From contig LR594585.1 of assembly GCA_901538445.1 (NCBI GenBank), positions 310,001 through 374,000 of the forward strand: a stretch of DNA of 64,000 bases, written 5' to 3'. This document shows positions 17,142 through 25,528 of this stretch, one piece after another. The stretch is from Gemmataceae bacterium. GTDB lineage: Bacteria > Planctomycetota > Planctomycetia > Gemmatales > Gemmataceae. Numbering within the stretch: position 1 is the first letter of the stretch; each line of letters begins with the position of its first letter. A model generated the notes under the pieces. The model was not told where the DNA came from. It made no database searches and saw only the letters and a list, made by a program, of their open reading frames with translations. A program made the translations under genes and the position numbers.

Positions 17142-17630
17142 TCACGCGCCGGGCTCGGTCGCCTGCTGCCCCTTGTGGTACGCCGTGTAGACGAACACCG
17201 GGATGGCGAGGTCGCCGAGGTGCTGGCGGACGAGCGGGAGCACCTTCTCCCACGCGAGCCCGCCCACACCAGTCGCCAGCTTCGGGATCGCCAGGCTCTT
17301 CACCCCGCCCTTCTCCAGCTCGTGCCGGAGCCGCTTGAGGCAGTGGTTGACGGTCGCCTCGGTGGCCGGGCCCGGCTTGCCCCCGTGCCCGTGCTCGCCC
17401 TGGGTGAGCAGGTTGAAGATGCGGACCCCGCCGACCCCGCCCCACTCCCACAGTTCGCCCGGCTTCGGGTGGCACTGGTGGGCGTAGTGGCGGAAATCCT
17501 TGGCCATCGCGGGCCACTTCTCGCGGAGTTCGAGGGCCAGGCCGTGGTCGAAGTGGTCCCCGGGCGCGACGCCGTGGGCGATGGCCTGGGCCTTGGTCAG
17601 CAGGATGTCGCCGGACACTTCGTGAATCAT
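17142..17630 (-). CDS. Macro-domain protein
   Basis: 162 residues, about the size of a single macro domain. The N terminus (VSGDILLTKAQAIAHGVAPGDHFDHGLALELREKWP) has the strand-loop of ADP-ribose-binding macro folds, GGVGGVRIFNLLTQGEHGHG supplies a central strand, and LAIPKLATGVGGLAWEKVLPLV is the characteristic (I/L)PxxxTGxGGLxW phosphate-binding loop. The family binds or hydrolyses ADP-ribose derivatives. It ends 9 nt from the convergent oxidase gene. No DarT-like toxin lies beside it, so a stand-alone ADP-ribose or O-acetyl-ADP-ribose hydrolase is more likely than an antitoxin. Confidence 0.85.
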   Translation of the reverse strand: MIHEVSGDILLTKAQAIAHGVAPGDHFDHGLALELREKWPAMAKDFRHYAHQCHPKPGELWEWGGVGGVRIFNLLTQGEHGHGGKPGPATEATVNHCLKRLRHELEKGGVKSLAIPKLATGVGGLAWEKVLPLVRQHLGDLAIPVFVYTAYHKGQQATEPGA

Positions 17631-17727
17631 GACGGGCTCCGAAAAGGAACCGGGCGGGCGCGCCCGGCACTGTTGTGATAGCCCGGGAGCGGCCCGCGAT
17701 TCACGAATTGGATATTTTTATCCGGTA

Positions 17728-18147
17728 TTAGCAGGCGCAGTGGAACCCGCCCCTCTCCGCACCGCCCGGCGGCAGCGGGACGCCGGTGACGATCGACCAG
17801 TTCCGCCAGAACTCGGCGCTGTTGTCCCGGAGCGCGTCGCACATCGTCATGTTGTTCCCGCACGAGAACCCGAACCCGTCCTTGTCCGCACCCGCGACGG
17901 CCTCGCGCCCGAGTTCGAGTAGGTCAGCGTAGGAGATGACCCACTCGTAGGGGTCTTCCTCGTCGGGGCCGTGGTTGTTCGCCGCGCAGAACCCCACGAG
18001 CCACTCCTTGGCGGCGGGCCACTTGCGCTGGCGGTCGGCCTCGTCGTGCTCGCCCTGCTCGTCGAGCCAGTCGGCGTACACGAGCCGGGTCGTGGTGTCG
18101 TCCTCGTTTTCGGCCAGTGCGGCCAGGAATGCGTCGCGCTCGATCAC
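17728..18147 (-). CDS. TIGR02996 domain-containing protein
   Basis: 139 residues from a GTG at 18147 that overlaps the upstream stop (GTGA), a sign of translational coupling. Residues 1-40 are the TIGR02996 domain (IERDAFLAALAENEDDTTTRLVYADWLDEQGEHDEADRQRKW). The remainder contains AKEWLVGFCAANNHGPDEEDPYEW and WRNWSIVTGVPLPP and ends GGFHCAC. It is the last gene of a five-gene minus-strand cluster of unknowns. Function unknown. Confidence 0.82.
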   Translation of the reverse strand: MIERDAFLAALAENEDDTTTRLVYADWLDEQGEHDEADRQRKWPAAKEWLVGFCAANNHGPDEEDPYEWVISYADLLELGREAVAGADKDGFGFSCGNNMTMCDALRDNSAEFWRNWSIVTGVPLPPGGAERGGFHCAC

Positions 18148-18470
18148 GACAGCTTCTCCTTCACGGTCGCTGCGACGGCCGAGAACGCCGGGTGCGTCCA
18201 CACGTGCCGCAGCCCGGTGACCGTGCCCGGGTACAGGAACAGCCAGAACCGCTGACCGGCTTCGACGCCGACGGTGAGGTACGGGTCCACGATGCCGATG
18301 TTCTGGTCGCACGGGCCGACGAACTCGAAGCTGCCCTCGCGGACGAGCCCGACGTGCTGCCCCGGCGCGAGGGGCTCGGCGGCCGTGACCGGCGCGACGG
18401 CAATGTGGATCGCGTCGCGGCGGCGGTCGCCGTCGGTGATGAGTTGGCCGAGCTGCGGTCCCGGGTCCAT
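18144..18470 (-). CDS. Conserved hypothetical protein (FWxFLxPGTVTGxRHVWTHP motif)
   Basis: 108 residues, start ATG at 18470. The C-terminal half reads NIGIVDPYLTVGVEAGQRFWLFLYP, then GTVTGLRHVWTHPAFS; I recall this motif from planctomycete hypothetical proteins but know no function. The N-terminal half is a short beta-like stretch (HIAVAPVTAAEPLAPGQHVGLV). Its TGA overlaps the GTG of the TIGR02996 gene that follows. Confidence 0.75.
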   Translation of the reverse strand: MDPGPQLGQLITDGDRRRDAIHIAVAPVTAAEPLAPGQHVGLVREGSFEFVGPCDQNIGIVDPYLTVGVEAGQRFWLFLYPGTVTGLRHVWTHPAFSAVAATVKEKLS

Positions 18471-18540
18471 GCGGTGCCTCGTGGCAGGTGACGGTCAGAG
18501 AGACACGCCGGCCCGCCGCGTGTTCGCGCGTCCGCACGCA

Positions 18541-19077
18541 TCACTTGGGCATCCGGCAGTCCGGGTGCCGGGACCACGCCCGCATCGCCGCGCCGTCGAG
18601 CAGCAGCTTCCAGCCGAACTTGCGGTTCCCGTTCCAGCACACCTTGTGCACGCGGCCGGGAAGGGAACCGTCGGACCACGGTGGTCGATGGAGGGACCAC
18701 GGCGGCTTGTCGAGGTCGATCACCCCGCCAGTTTGTTCGGCAAGGTAACCGGCGGCCTCGGCGAGCGCGCGGTGATCGTCCGACGAGTTGCAACCAACAC
18801 TGATGCTGATCGTCTCGGGATCGGGCCGGAATCCGAACGCCTCTTCAACTCCGTCCTCGTACCCCTCGACCTCGGAGTCGGGTCGGAACTCTCCGCAGCA
18901 GAGGTTAGATCCGGATTCGTGATGCCGACCACCGATCGGGCGCGTGTCGCGGGTAAAGAAGCCCATCCGGTGGTCCAGTGCGTCGGAGGTGGAAACCAAC
19001 TGGATGAGGCGCCCGACAGCCGCCTCCGCCGCATCGCGTGTTCCTATCGGAATCCACAGGCCGCACGCCGGTCCCAC
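18541..19077 (-). CDS. DUF6368-like protein
   Basis: 178 residues if started at the GTG at 19077, which has GAGGGC upstream and avoids overlap with the previous gene. The pattern GPACGLWIPIG...RPIGGRHHE...FGFRPDPETISISVGCNSSDDHRALAEAAGYLAEQ...GVIDLDKP...LPGRVHKV...HPDCRM matches my recollection of DUF6368: SxxCNxxxDHxxL, a central ID, LPGR, and a C-terminal AWxxHPxF-like end. These are small single-domain proteins of unknown function, often beside other small unknown genes. The assignment is moderate because it rests on pattern memory. Confidence 0.6.
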   Translation of the reverse strand: MGPACGLWIPIGTRDAAEAAVGRLIQLVSTSDALDHRMGFFTRDTRPIGGRHHESGSNLCCGEFRPDSEVEGYEDGVEEAFGFRPDPETISISVGCNSSDDHRALAEAAGYLAEQTGGVIDLDKPPWSLHRPPWSDGSLPGRVHKVCWNGNRKFGWKLLLDGAAMRAWSRHPDCRMPK

Positions 19078-19127
19078 GTTCGCGCCCTCGATAGCCAGCG
19101 ACTGACGGCCCCGTCGTGCTGTGCGGC

Positions 19128-19454
19128 TCACCCGGCCTTGTTCTGGATCTGCTTGAGTTCCGCGAGTGCGGCGCTGAGGGTCTGGACGGTGTCTTCGAGG
19201 CACGAGATCACCGCCGCCGGCGGCTGTTGGGTCGTGGCCGCCGAGAGCGCCGTGTGAAGGGTCGTCTCGATCCGGGCGAGTGGCGCGCTGGTTCCGGTGA
19301 GCGGTTGGGCGACATCGTCGTAGCCCGCGAACGGCCGCACGCCCTCGTTCATCCCACGCGCCAGGGGGTGGCCGGCCAGGAGTGCCGGAGCCGCACGATC
19401 ATCGAACGCGGGGAACGCCCGAATGCCCTCGTTCCGACTCGATCCCGGTGCCAT
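19128..19454 (-). CDS. Hypothetical protein with a duplicated N-terminal motif
   Basis: 108 residues. Two copies of a motif lie at residues about 8-30 and 36-55: NEGIRAFPAFDDRAAPAL and NEGVRPFAGYDDVAQPL. They share NEGxRxFxxxDDxAxPL. The C-terminal half (TSAPLARIETTLHTALSAAT...VISCLEDTVQTLSAALAELKQIQNK) is helical and may form a coiled coil. No family recognised. It starts 5 nt after the stop of the frameshifted gene upstream, so they form one unit. Confidence 0.65.
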   Translation of the reverse strand: MAPGSSRNEGIRAFPAFDDRAAPALLAGHPLARGMNEGVRPFAGYDDVAQPLTGTSAPLARIETTLHTALSAATTQQPPAAVISCLEDTVQTLSAALAELKQIQNKAG

Positions 19455-19459
19455 GACGG

Positions 19460-19860
19460 TTACCTCACGCGCAGGGGGCGGTCGTCCAGCTTCTGCCCAT
19501 TGTACCAGAACTGGACCGCGTACCCTCCGGGCCGTGGGAAGGGACAGTCGCGGATGCGGAAGGGAATCCCAATCGCGTCCAGCGGGCCGACACCGGCGAA
19601 GTCGAGGTCGTGAACCGGCGTCCCAAAGACGGGTTGCTCCAGCTCATCATCGACGAAGGAGACGCGAATCTGAACCGTTCCCCGGCCCTGGCACTCGGCC
19701 AAGACAAGATAGACGCAGACCATTTCGCAGAGCAGCGGGAACGGAGGGTCTTCGAGCGACACGATGTTGCGCATCAGGCAGTCGATGTGAGTGCAACCCG
19801 GCGGTCCGGGTCGGGCCGCACGTCGTCGCACAGGAGCATGTACCGCACGATTGGGAACAC
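19460..19860 (-). pseudogene. DUF6941-like protein, broken by a frameshift
   Basis: From a GTG at 19860 (GAGGAG at the right distance) the frame reads VFPIVRYMLLCDDVRPDPDRRVALTS and stops soon after. A second frame picks up at IDCLMRNIVSLEDPPFPLLCEMVCVYLVLAE and runs to RIRDCPFPRPGGYAVQFWYNGQKLDDRPLRVR and the stop at 19460. Joined, they give one protein of about 130 residues with the C-terminal FRIRDCxFPxPGxYxVQFWYN pattern I associate with DUF6941. One lost base near 19783-19790 explains the break. The downstream partner genes look intact. Confidence 0.7.
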
Positions 19861-19985
19861 CGCCACGCTCCTCAACAGTTGTCGAGTGTGCTGATTCCGC
19901 AGCACGCTGGCCGTCCCGCGTTACCGGCCGTTGACGTGACCGTTTGCGCAGTTTGATGTTGCCTGTTTGAATTACAACTGACCAG

Positions 19986-20930
19986 TTATCCACGAATCCC
20001 GTCCCGCAGCGGGTCGGCGGGGTCGGCGAGGAGGGTCGCCTCGGCGGTCACGAACGCGGTGCCGGTGATGCTCGGGACCACCACGCCGGGGTCGCCGGTC
20101 GGCGCGACGGTGCCCTCGAACAGGCTCCCGGTGATGCTCTCTTGTCGCCACACGTCGCCGGGTTTCAGTTTCCCGTCGGCGAACAGGCACGCGAGCTTCG
20201 CGCTCGTACCGGTGCCGCACGGCGAGCGGTCGTAGGCCCCGCCGGGGCAGAGCACGAAGTTGCGGCCGTGGTTCGCCGCGTCGAGCGGCGGGCCGAACAG
20301 TTCGACGTGGTCGATCTCGCCGCCGTTCGCTCCCGTGACGCCGTTCGCGACGAGTGCGCGGCGAATCCGCCAGCTCGCGTCGGTGAGGCGCTCCGCGTTC
20401 GCAACGGTGAGCGCCTCGGGGTAGTTGGCGACCAGGAAGAACCAGTTCCCGCCCCACGCGACGTCGCCGGTGACCGCGCCGAGGCCGGGCACATCCACGG
20501 TCACGCCCGTGCGGTGCCGGTAGCTCGGCACGTTCCGCACGGTGACGCGGTGGGCGTCGTGCAGCACGGCGGTGACCACGCCGACGGGCGTCTCGATGCG
20601 GTGCTCGCCGGGGGTGATCCGCCCCAGGTGCGCGAGCGTCACCGCGAGGCCGATGGTGCCGTGCCCGCACATGCCGAGCACGCCGACGTTGTTGAAGAAG
20701 ATCACCCCCGCGGCGCACGCCGGGTCGGTCGGCTCGCACAGCAGCGCACCGACGAGCACGTCCGACCCGCGGGGCTCGTTCACCACCCGCGAGCGGAACG
20801 AGTCGAACTCGCCGCGGAACCGGCGGGCGCGGTCGGCGAGCGGGCCGGGGCCGAGGTCCGGTCCGCCCGAGACGACGACACGGGTCGGTTCGCCGCCGGT
20901 GTGAGAGTCGATCACGGTGGTGCGGTGCAT
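19986..20930 (-). CDS. 4-hydroxyproline epimerase / proline racemase family
   Basis: 314 residues from the ATG at 20930. Family hallmarks: [14 protein letters not shown] at the N terminus; the first catalytic cysteine in GMCGHGTIG (about residue 90); the second in [15 protein letters not shown]. Having Cys at both positions places it with proline racemases and 4-hydroxyproline 2-epimerases, not with the Thr-containing dehydratases. Enzymes of this family invert the alpha carbon of hydroxyproline in its breakdown or interconvert D/L-proline. No hydroxyproline catabolic partner (oxidase, dehydratase) is adjacent, so the substrate is open. Confidence 0.9.
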   Translation of the reverse strand: MHRTTVIDSHTGGEPTRVVVSGGPDLGPGPLADRARRFRGEFDSFRSRVVNEPRGSDVLVGALLCEPTDPACAAGVIFFNNVGVLGMCGHGTIGLAVTLAHLGRITPGEHRIETPVGVVTAVLHDAHRVTVRNVPSYRHRTGVTVDVPGLGAVTGDVAWGGNWFFLVANYPEALTVANAERLTDASWRIRRALVANGVTGANGGEIDHVELFGPPLDAANHGRNFVLCPGGAYDRSPCGTGTSAKLACLFADGKLKPGDVWRQESITGSLFEGTVAPTGDPGVVVPSITGTAFVTAEATLLADPADPLRDGIRG

Positions 20931-21158
20931 GGAGTTGGCCCGGAACGCGGAGCGGATTCCCGACGTTGTAGCCGGCGGCGGTGCCCCCCGTGAACCCGTG
21001 TGCGCCGAATGCAGGCGGCTCGCGGCTCCGGGCCGAACCATGCCCGCGGCGCGGCCCCGGAGAACCCCTCCAGCCCCACCTTCCCGCACTTTCGCTAACC
21101 TGCGCCGCGCATCAAACCGATACGAGACTGTGCATCTTTCGGCCGGCAGGAGGCGGGC

Positions 21159-22925
21159 ATGAGCGATTCCACGGACCCCCGGGACCAGCACCTCGCAGCG
21201 CGTGAGGCGGCGCTGGCGCAGGCCCGCGACGACCTCCGAGCCGAGCGCGAGCGGGTCGCAGCCGACCGGGCCGCCGCCGACCGGCTCCTCGCCGAGGCGC
21301 GGGCCGCGCGCACCAGTGCGACCCGCGCACGGAGCCGCGCCCGGCGGCTCGCCGCTCGGTTCGCCAGCCGCATCGAGCAGCGGACCGCCGCGGACCGGCA
21401 CCGGCTCGCCGAGCAGTTCGCGGACCTTGCGGCCGACCGCGAGAAGTTCGCCGCCGACGTCGCCCAGTTGAACGCGGTGCGCAGCGAGTTCCACACCGCT
21501 GCGGCCGCCGCCCGCGACCGCATCACCGACGCCTGGTCACTGGTCGAGGCGCAACAGCAGCGGGCCGCGGCCGAGTGGGCCGAGGCCGCGCGGTACTTCA
21601 CGGAGCAGAACGCCGCGCTGGAGGCCCGCGCCGCCGAGGTCCAGCACGTGTCGCGGGCCGCGGCCGAGTGGCTCGCCCGGAGCGAGGCCGAGAACGCCGG
21701 GCTTCAAGAAGAGGCGGCCGCGCTGGAGCACCGGGTGCGGAACGCCCGCACGGTGCTCACCGAACTCGAACAGCGCCGCGACCGCATCCGCACCGAACTC
21801 CTCTCGGTCGAGTTGCCCGAAGACCTCGTTCAGACGCCGAACCCGGACGACCTCTCGCACCGCGAGCGGCTCTTGAACCGCGAGCGGGCCGCGGTCGCCG
21901 CCCTCCGGTCGTCGCTCGAACAGGAGGCGGCCGACGTCGAGGACCGCCGCCGGCTCGTCGCCGAGCAACTCGGGCAGCTCGCCGAGGCCCGCGCGCGGTG
22001 GCACCGGGCCGAGCGGCAGACCGTGCTGGAGATGGAAGACCTGGCCCGGTCGCTGCGGCACAAGGAGCAGGACCTCGACGCCCGCGAGCAGCGGCTGATC
22101 CGGGCCGACGCCCGCCGCCGCGCCGAGGCCTACGACCTGTGGCAGTTGCGGCTCAAGCTCGAAGCGTGGCAGTCGAACCTGACCGCGTTCGAGGCCCGGT
22201 GGCAGGCGGAGCGGGAGCAGCTCGAAGCGTACCTCGAGCGGCGGATCGCCACGGTCACGAGGCGCGAGGCGGCGCACGCCGGGGTGTTCGCGCGGTGGGA
22301 ACAGGCCCGCGCGTCGGACCACACCCGGCTCCGCGAGGAACTCCGGTACTGGGCCGCGGACCGCGAGCGGATGACGCAGGCCATCGCCGAGTTCAACCGG
22401 GTGCAGGAGGCGGTGCTCGCGGACCTCACCCGGTACGCCTCGCGGGCGATGGCCGCCGAGCAGGCGGTCGGCGAGGCGCTGCACGACTCCGGGTCGCACC
22501 GCGTCGTCCGCAGGTTGAGAGTGCTGCGCCGCCGGTGGGAGCGGCTGTTCGCGCGGCACGCCAAGTCGCTCATCGCGCACCGCGAGCGGGTCGCCGAGGA
22601 GCGGGCCGCGCTGGAGGGCCGGTACCACGACCTGCACGAGCGGCTGGTGAAGGTCGGCGAGCGCGAGGCCGACGTGACCGCGCTCCAGACCGCCGCCGAC
22701 CGCGCCGCGCTGGTGGAAGCGACGGCCGCGAGCGCCGCCACGCTGGCCCCGCCCCCGGCCCCCGAGCCGTCGCCCGAGTTGCTGGCGCTCCGCGCCGAGG
22801 TCGAGCGCCTCGCGGCGGTCGTGCTGGACATGGACCTGCCCGAGTCGGAGATGCCCTGGGCCATCGAGGAGCCCGAGCGACCCGCCGACTTGCTCGCGTT
22901 CGGGCCGAGCAGCCGCGCCGCGTGA
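21159..22925 (+). CDS. Long coiled-coil protein of unknown function
   Basis: 588 residues, ATG at 21159 preceded by GGAGG within GGCAGGAGGCGGGC. Almost the whole protein up to residue about 510 is charged heptad sequence rich in Ala, Arg, Glu and Leu (for example [20 protein letters not shown]), broken at about residues 205-220 by a Pro-containing segment ([16 protein letters not shown]). A Pro/Ala hinge at about 545 leads to a short acidic tail ([17 protein letters not shown]). No signal peptide or membrane segment. A structural or scaffold role in the cytoplasm is plausible; no homologue name is justified. Confidence 0.8.
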   Translation: MSDSTDPRDQHLAAREAALAQARDDLRAERERVAADRAAADRLLAEARAARTSATRARSRARRLAARFASRIEQRTAADRHRLAEQFADLAADREKFAADVAQLNAVRSEFHTAAAAARDRITDAWSLVEAQQQRAAAEWAEAARYFTEQNAALEARAAEVQHVSRAAAEWLARSEAENAGLQEEAAALEHRVRNARTVLTELEQRRDRIRTELLSVELPEDLVQTPNPDDLSHRERLLNRERAAVAALRSSLEQEAADVEDRRRLVAEQLGQLAEARARWHRAERQTVLEMEDLARSLRHKEQDLDAREQRLIRADARRRAEAYDLWQLRLKLEAWQSNLTAFEARWQAEREQLEAYLERRIATVTRREAAHAGVFARWEQARASDHTRLREELRYWAADRERMTQAIAEFNRVQEAVLADLTRYASRAMAAEQAVGEALHDSGSHRVVRRLRVLRRRWERLFARHAKSLIAHRERVAEERAALEGRYHDLHERLVKVGEREADVTALQTAADRAALVEATAASAATLAPPPAPEPSPELLALRAEVERLAAVVLDMDLPESEMPWAIEEPERPADLLAFGPSSRAA

Positions 22926-23070
22926 TTGAGTTCAAATCGGCAGGATGCGCACGAGGACGCGGCCACGCCCGGCCCCGCACCGGTCGGTGGCTGTGGCGAC
23001 CCGCGGCGCTTCGGTTGCGCTCGTGTGGAAGGGGGACGGCGAGAAATGGTTCTGGGGGAAGTGGGGGGTG

Positions 23071-23180
23071 GGGTGTCCAGAACCAACGCAAACTCTCCAG
23101 AAAGACCCGAAACTCTCCAGAATCAACGGAAACTCTCCAGAACCAAGCCCAACTCTCCAGAACCAAACCGCCGCTCGCCA
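23071..23180. repeat. 20-bp tandem repeat, about five units
   Basis: Units of exactly 20 bp begin near 23081, 23101, 23121 and 23141 and end in AACTCTCCAG; half units flank them (GGGTGTCCAG at 23071-23080 and a diverged unit from 23161). The left half of each unit varies (AACCAACGCA, AAAGACCCGA, AATCAACGGA, AACCAAGCCC). It lies in a non-coding stretch. Lack of variable spacers excludes a CRISPR array. Confidence 0.9.
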
Positions 23181-23574
23181 GAGGAAAGCGTCCCGCACCC
23201 CACAAACCCACCGTACCGCCCGCCGCGGCCCGAGACCATGTCGGATGCTTGCCTGGGAGCGCCGAGGTCTGTGGCCGATTGCGGGACGCGACACCGGATT
23301 GCGTGGGGCACCCAGGTTCGCCGTACTCGGGAGCCGTGGCCGGCCGGGACGAGGTCGAGCGTGGGCACGACCTCAACCCGGCCCGACACCGGCCGGCTTT
23401 GGAACGCAAATGATCGGCGAGATTCGGTGTGAACTGCCGTGTGACCGTGCCCCTGGAGGAACGCGACCCAGTCGGGGGCAGGTTCGTGTCCACCAGGAGC
23501 GCGGGGCTCCCGATAGCACCAGCGGTTGCTCCCGCGCTTCGAGTAGCCACGCGGCGCAGGCATTGTACCTCCCG
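23181..23574. other. Non-coding stretch without a supported gene
   Basis: Several frames stay open by composition only. No motif, ribosome site or RNA gene was recognised. Together with the gene remnant next to it this looks like a decayed region. Confidence 0.5.
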
Positions 23575-23691
23575 TCACCCCTTGCCGAGCACCAGATCGA
23601 CGACCCAGCACCCGCGGACGTGGACCTGCTGCGGGTCGCGGCAGTCCGCCAGCACCGCGTCGTCCTCGCACCCCAGCCATCTCGATGCTTG
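23575..23691 (-). pseudogene. Remnant C terminus of a TIGR02996-type protein
   Basis: One frame reads SRWLGCEDDAVLADCRDP then QQVHVRGCWVVDLVLGKG and a stop at 23575. The HVRGCWxxDLxLGK ending is one I recall from TIGR02996-associated planctomycete proteins. The frame is closed by stops just upstream, so only the tail survives. The assignment is tentative. Confidence 0.35.
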
Positions 23692-23749
23692 CGTTGCCTG
23701 CCACCTTTTGCTCTACTACTCTCGTTCCACCATGTCACGGAGACCGCCC

Positions 23750-24475
23750 ATGGTTCGAGTTTGTGTTGCCCTCCTCTGCCTGACACCCGTCGCGTTCGGT
23801 CAGGAGAAAAGGGACACCGATCTGCGTGCCGACGACGCAGTGAAAGCGTCGCTGGAGAAGGCAAAAGCGAACTACGAGGCGGCTATCGCAAAAGCTCGTA
23901 GGGAGTTGCTGGAAGCCCTCCAAGCCCGTGAAGATGCGGCCCGATCGAAGGGGGATAAGAAGTCGGTCGACGCCGTCAAGGCGGACCGAGAGGCATTTGA
24001 ATCCAGCGGCACACTACCGAAGTCGGTTCCGGTTGGTGGGTACGAAGCAAGCGTCAAGCAAGCCAAGCAATCACTCACCACGGCCTACGCGGAGGCCATC
24101 AAGGGCTACACAAAGGCCCGCATGGATGACAAGGCTGCTGCCGTTGAGGACGAGATGAGCCGATTCGTAGCTGGGAAAGACACACCTGCCGCTAAAATCG
24201 ATGATGCTCGTCGAGTGTGGAAAAATAACGTTGAGCGATTCGAGATCATCGACGGCAAGAATTGGCTATGCATCAGGACGAAGGAGAAAACCACTACCAA
24301 GTTCACTGAGGTTGCTCGAACCGCTGAGTATGTCGAATTGCGAAGGACTGATGGAATGCATATCCGCCTACATGCCACGATGTTGTACTGGGGTGGTGAA
24401 AACGACAACAATGTGGCACGAGTATGGAAAGAAGCATTAGACCAAGGAGTGAGCCGCGGGGCATGGGCCAAGTAA
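23750..24475 (+). CDS. Exported coiled-coil protein of unknown function
   Basis: 241 residues. The ATG at 23750 has GGAG at a suitable distance; an in-frame ATG at 23732 is the alternative. A signal peptide (MVRVCVALLCLTPVAFGQ) is followed by a helical, Lys/Ala/Glu-rich region to about residue 145 (SLEKAKANYEAAIAKARRELLEAL, then AVKADREAF) and a compact C-terminal domain (RVWKNNVERFEIIDGKNWLCIRT...GMHIRLHATMLYWGGEN). The 3' half uses more A/T-ending codons than its neighbours, hinting at recent acquisition. No family recognised. Confidence 0.75.
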   Translation: MVRVCVALLCLTPVAFGQEKRDTDLRADDAVKASLEKAKANYEAAIAKARRELLEALQAREDAARSKGDKKSVDAVKADREAFESSGTLPKSVPVGGYEASVKQAKQSLTTAYAEAIKGYTKARMDDKAAAVEDEMSRFVAGKDTPAAKIDDARRVWKNNVERFEIIDGKNWLCIRTKEKTTTKFTEVARTAEYVELRRTDGMHIRLHATMLYWGGENDNNVARVWKEALDQGVSRGAWAK

Positions 24476-24569
24476 TTTGGCTGCACACATCAAGACGCGC
24501 AAAGTACTTTTCCCCTTACCCCCTTGACGCTGCCACCCCCGGCGCGGTGATGGTGCAGTGCGCGGCCTG

Positions 24570-25395
24570 TCACGTCACCCGCAGCAGCCCGTCCCACGAC
24601 TTCGCCGTCAGCAACTTGATCGCGATGCGGTCCAGACGGTCCAGGTCCTGGATCGCCCCGAGCTTCGCCGCCTGCTTGTCGGTCGGCTCGCCGAGCTTGA
24701 CGCGACCCTGCTTCAGGATCAGTTCGCGGGTGTGCTCGACCGCTCCCTCTCTGAGGAACAGTTGAACCCCCGGTGTGTCTCTCAGGTTTAACACGCGATC
24801 GATTACCTCCCGAGCCACGGCGGACTCGATGTGCATGGACGCCAGTATGACGTCGCCGTCATCAACTTGTTGAACTCGGTCCCGGCTTCCGCCTCTACCC
24901 GGTCGGCGATGCGCCCCACCAGTTCGGGCAGCGCTTGCTCGCGCGTCGCCCCGGGTGGCGGCTTGCCCAACACCGCCAGCGGGAGCAACCCGATGTCCGC
25001 CTTCAGAAGATCCGCGGCCGGCAACTCCCACACGCGGACGATGTCGAACCCGAACGACAGCCGCTCGTACTCCACCCGGTCGGCGAGGTTCGCGCGCTGG
25101 GCGTTCGACCGCAGCAGCACGGCGGTGTTTCCAACGGGAGCCGGGTGTGGTGGTGGGCCAACACATTGTACAGCAGCATCCGCTCGGCGAGCGAGTCGTC
25201 GGGGCCGCTCTCGACGTCGATGTGAACCACCAATTTGCCCACGCGAATCAGCGTGTCGGCCGCCGCGGTGACCGTGGAGAAGTCGGCCGACAGCACCTCC
25301 GGCGGCTCGGTGATTGGCACCCCGAGGTGGGCGAGCCAGTCCTCCGGGTGCGAGGCGATGAGGTCCTTCAGCGTGGCGTCGAACGGCTTGGGCAT
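24570..25395 (-). pseudogene. Rpn-family recombination-promoting nuclease / putative transposase, two frameshifts
   Basis: From the ATG at 25395 the first frame encodes MPKPFDATLKDLIASHPEDW...VVHIDVESGPDDSLAERMLLYNVLAHHHTRLP. A base is missing near 25130 and the next frame continues NTAVLLRSNAQRANLADRVEYERLSFGFDIVRVWEL...EAGTEFNKLMTATS. A second base is missing near 24855 and the third frame gives ILASMHIESAVAREVI...LGAIQDLDRLDRIAIKLL to the stop at 24570. Joined, this is the Rpn/PD-(D/E)XK layout (core HIDVES with following ERMLLYN). Such proteins promote RecA-independent recombination in the cases studied. This copy cannot be made in one piece. Confidence 0.85.
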
Positions 25396-25492
25396 GGCGG
25401 AGAGTCTAACGCACTCACCGCAGTCATTGAACACGAAACCACCCCCGGCTCGGCGAGCGCCGCGGGCGGGGGTGGTTGGTGTCGCGACCGTA

Positions 25493-25516
25493 GCCCCCAC
25501 GTCGCGACGTGGGGGC
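25493..25516 (-). terminator. Perfect 24-bp palindrome just past the rho stop
   Basis: GCCCCCACGTC and GACGTGGGGGC form a perfect 24-bp dyad 12 bp beyond the rho stop codon. With only two central bases unpaired, a cruciform or tight hairpin is possible. There is no T-run, so it is more likely a 3'-end stabiliser or roadblock than an intrinsic terminator. Confidence 0.5.
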
Positions 25517-25528
25517 GTGTGGCGGTTC

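Noticed and set aside
17142-17630. Macro-domain protein as the antitoxin of a DarTG-like pair
   Set aside because: No DarT-like toxin gene is next to it; the neighbour is an oxidase gene that runs toward it.
23071-23180. Possible CRISPR array
   Set aside because: The 20-bp units follow each other without unique spacers, and no cas genes are present.
24570-25395. An intact insertion sequence
   Set aside because: There are no terminal inverted repeats or target duplications in view, and the reading frame is broken twice; it is better described as a decayed Rpn-type gene.
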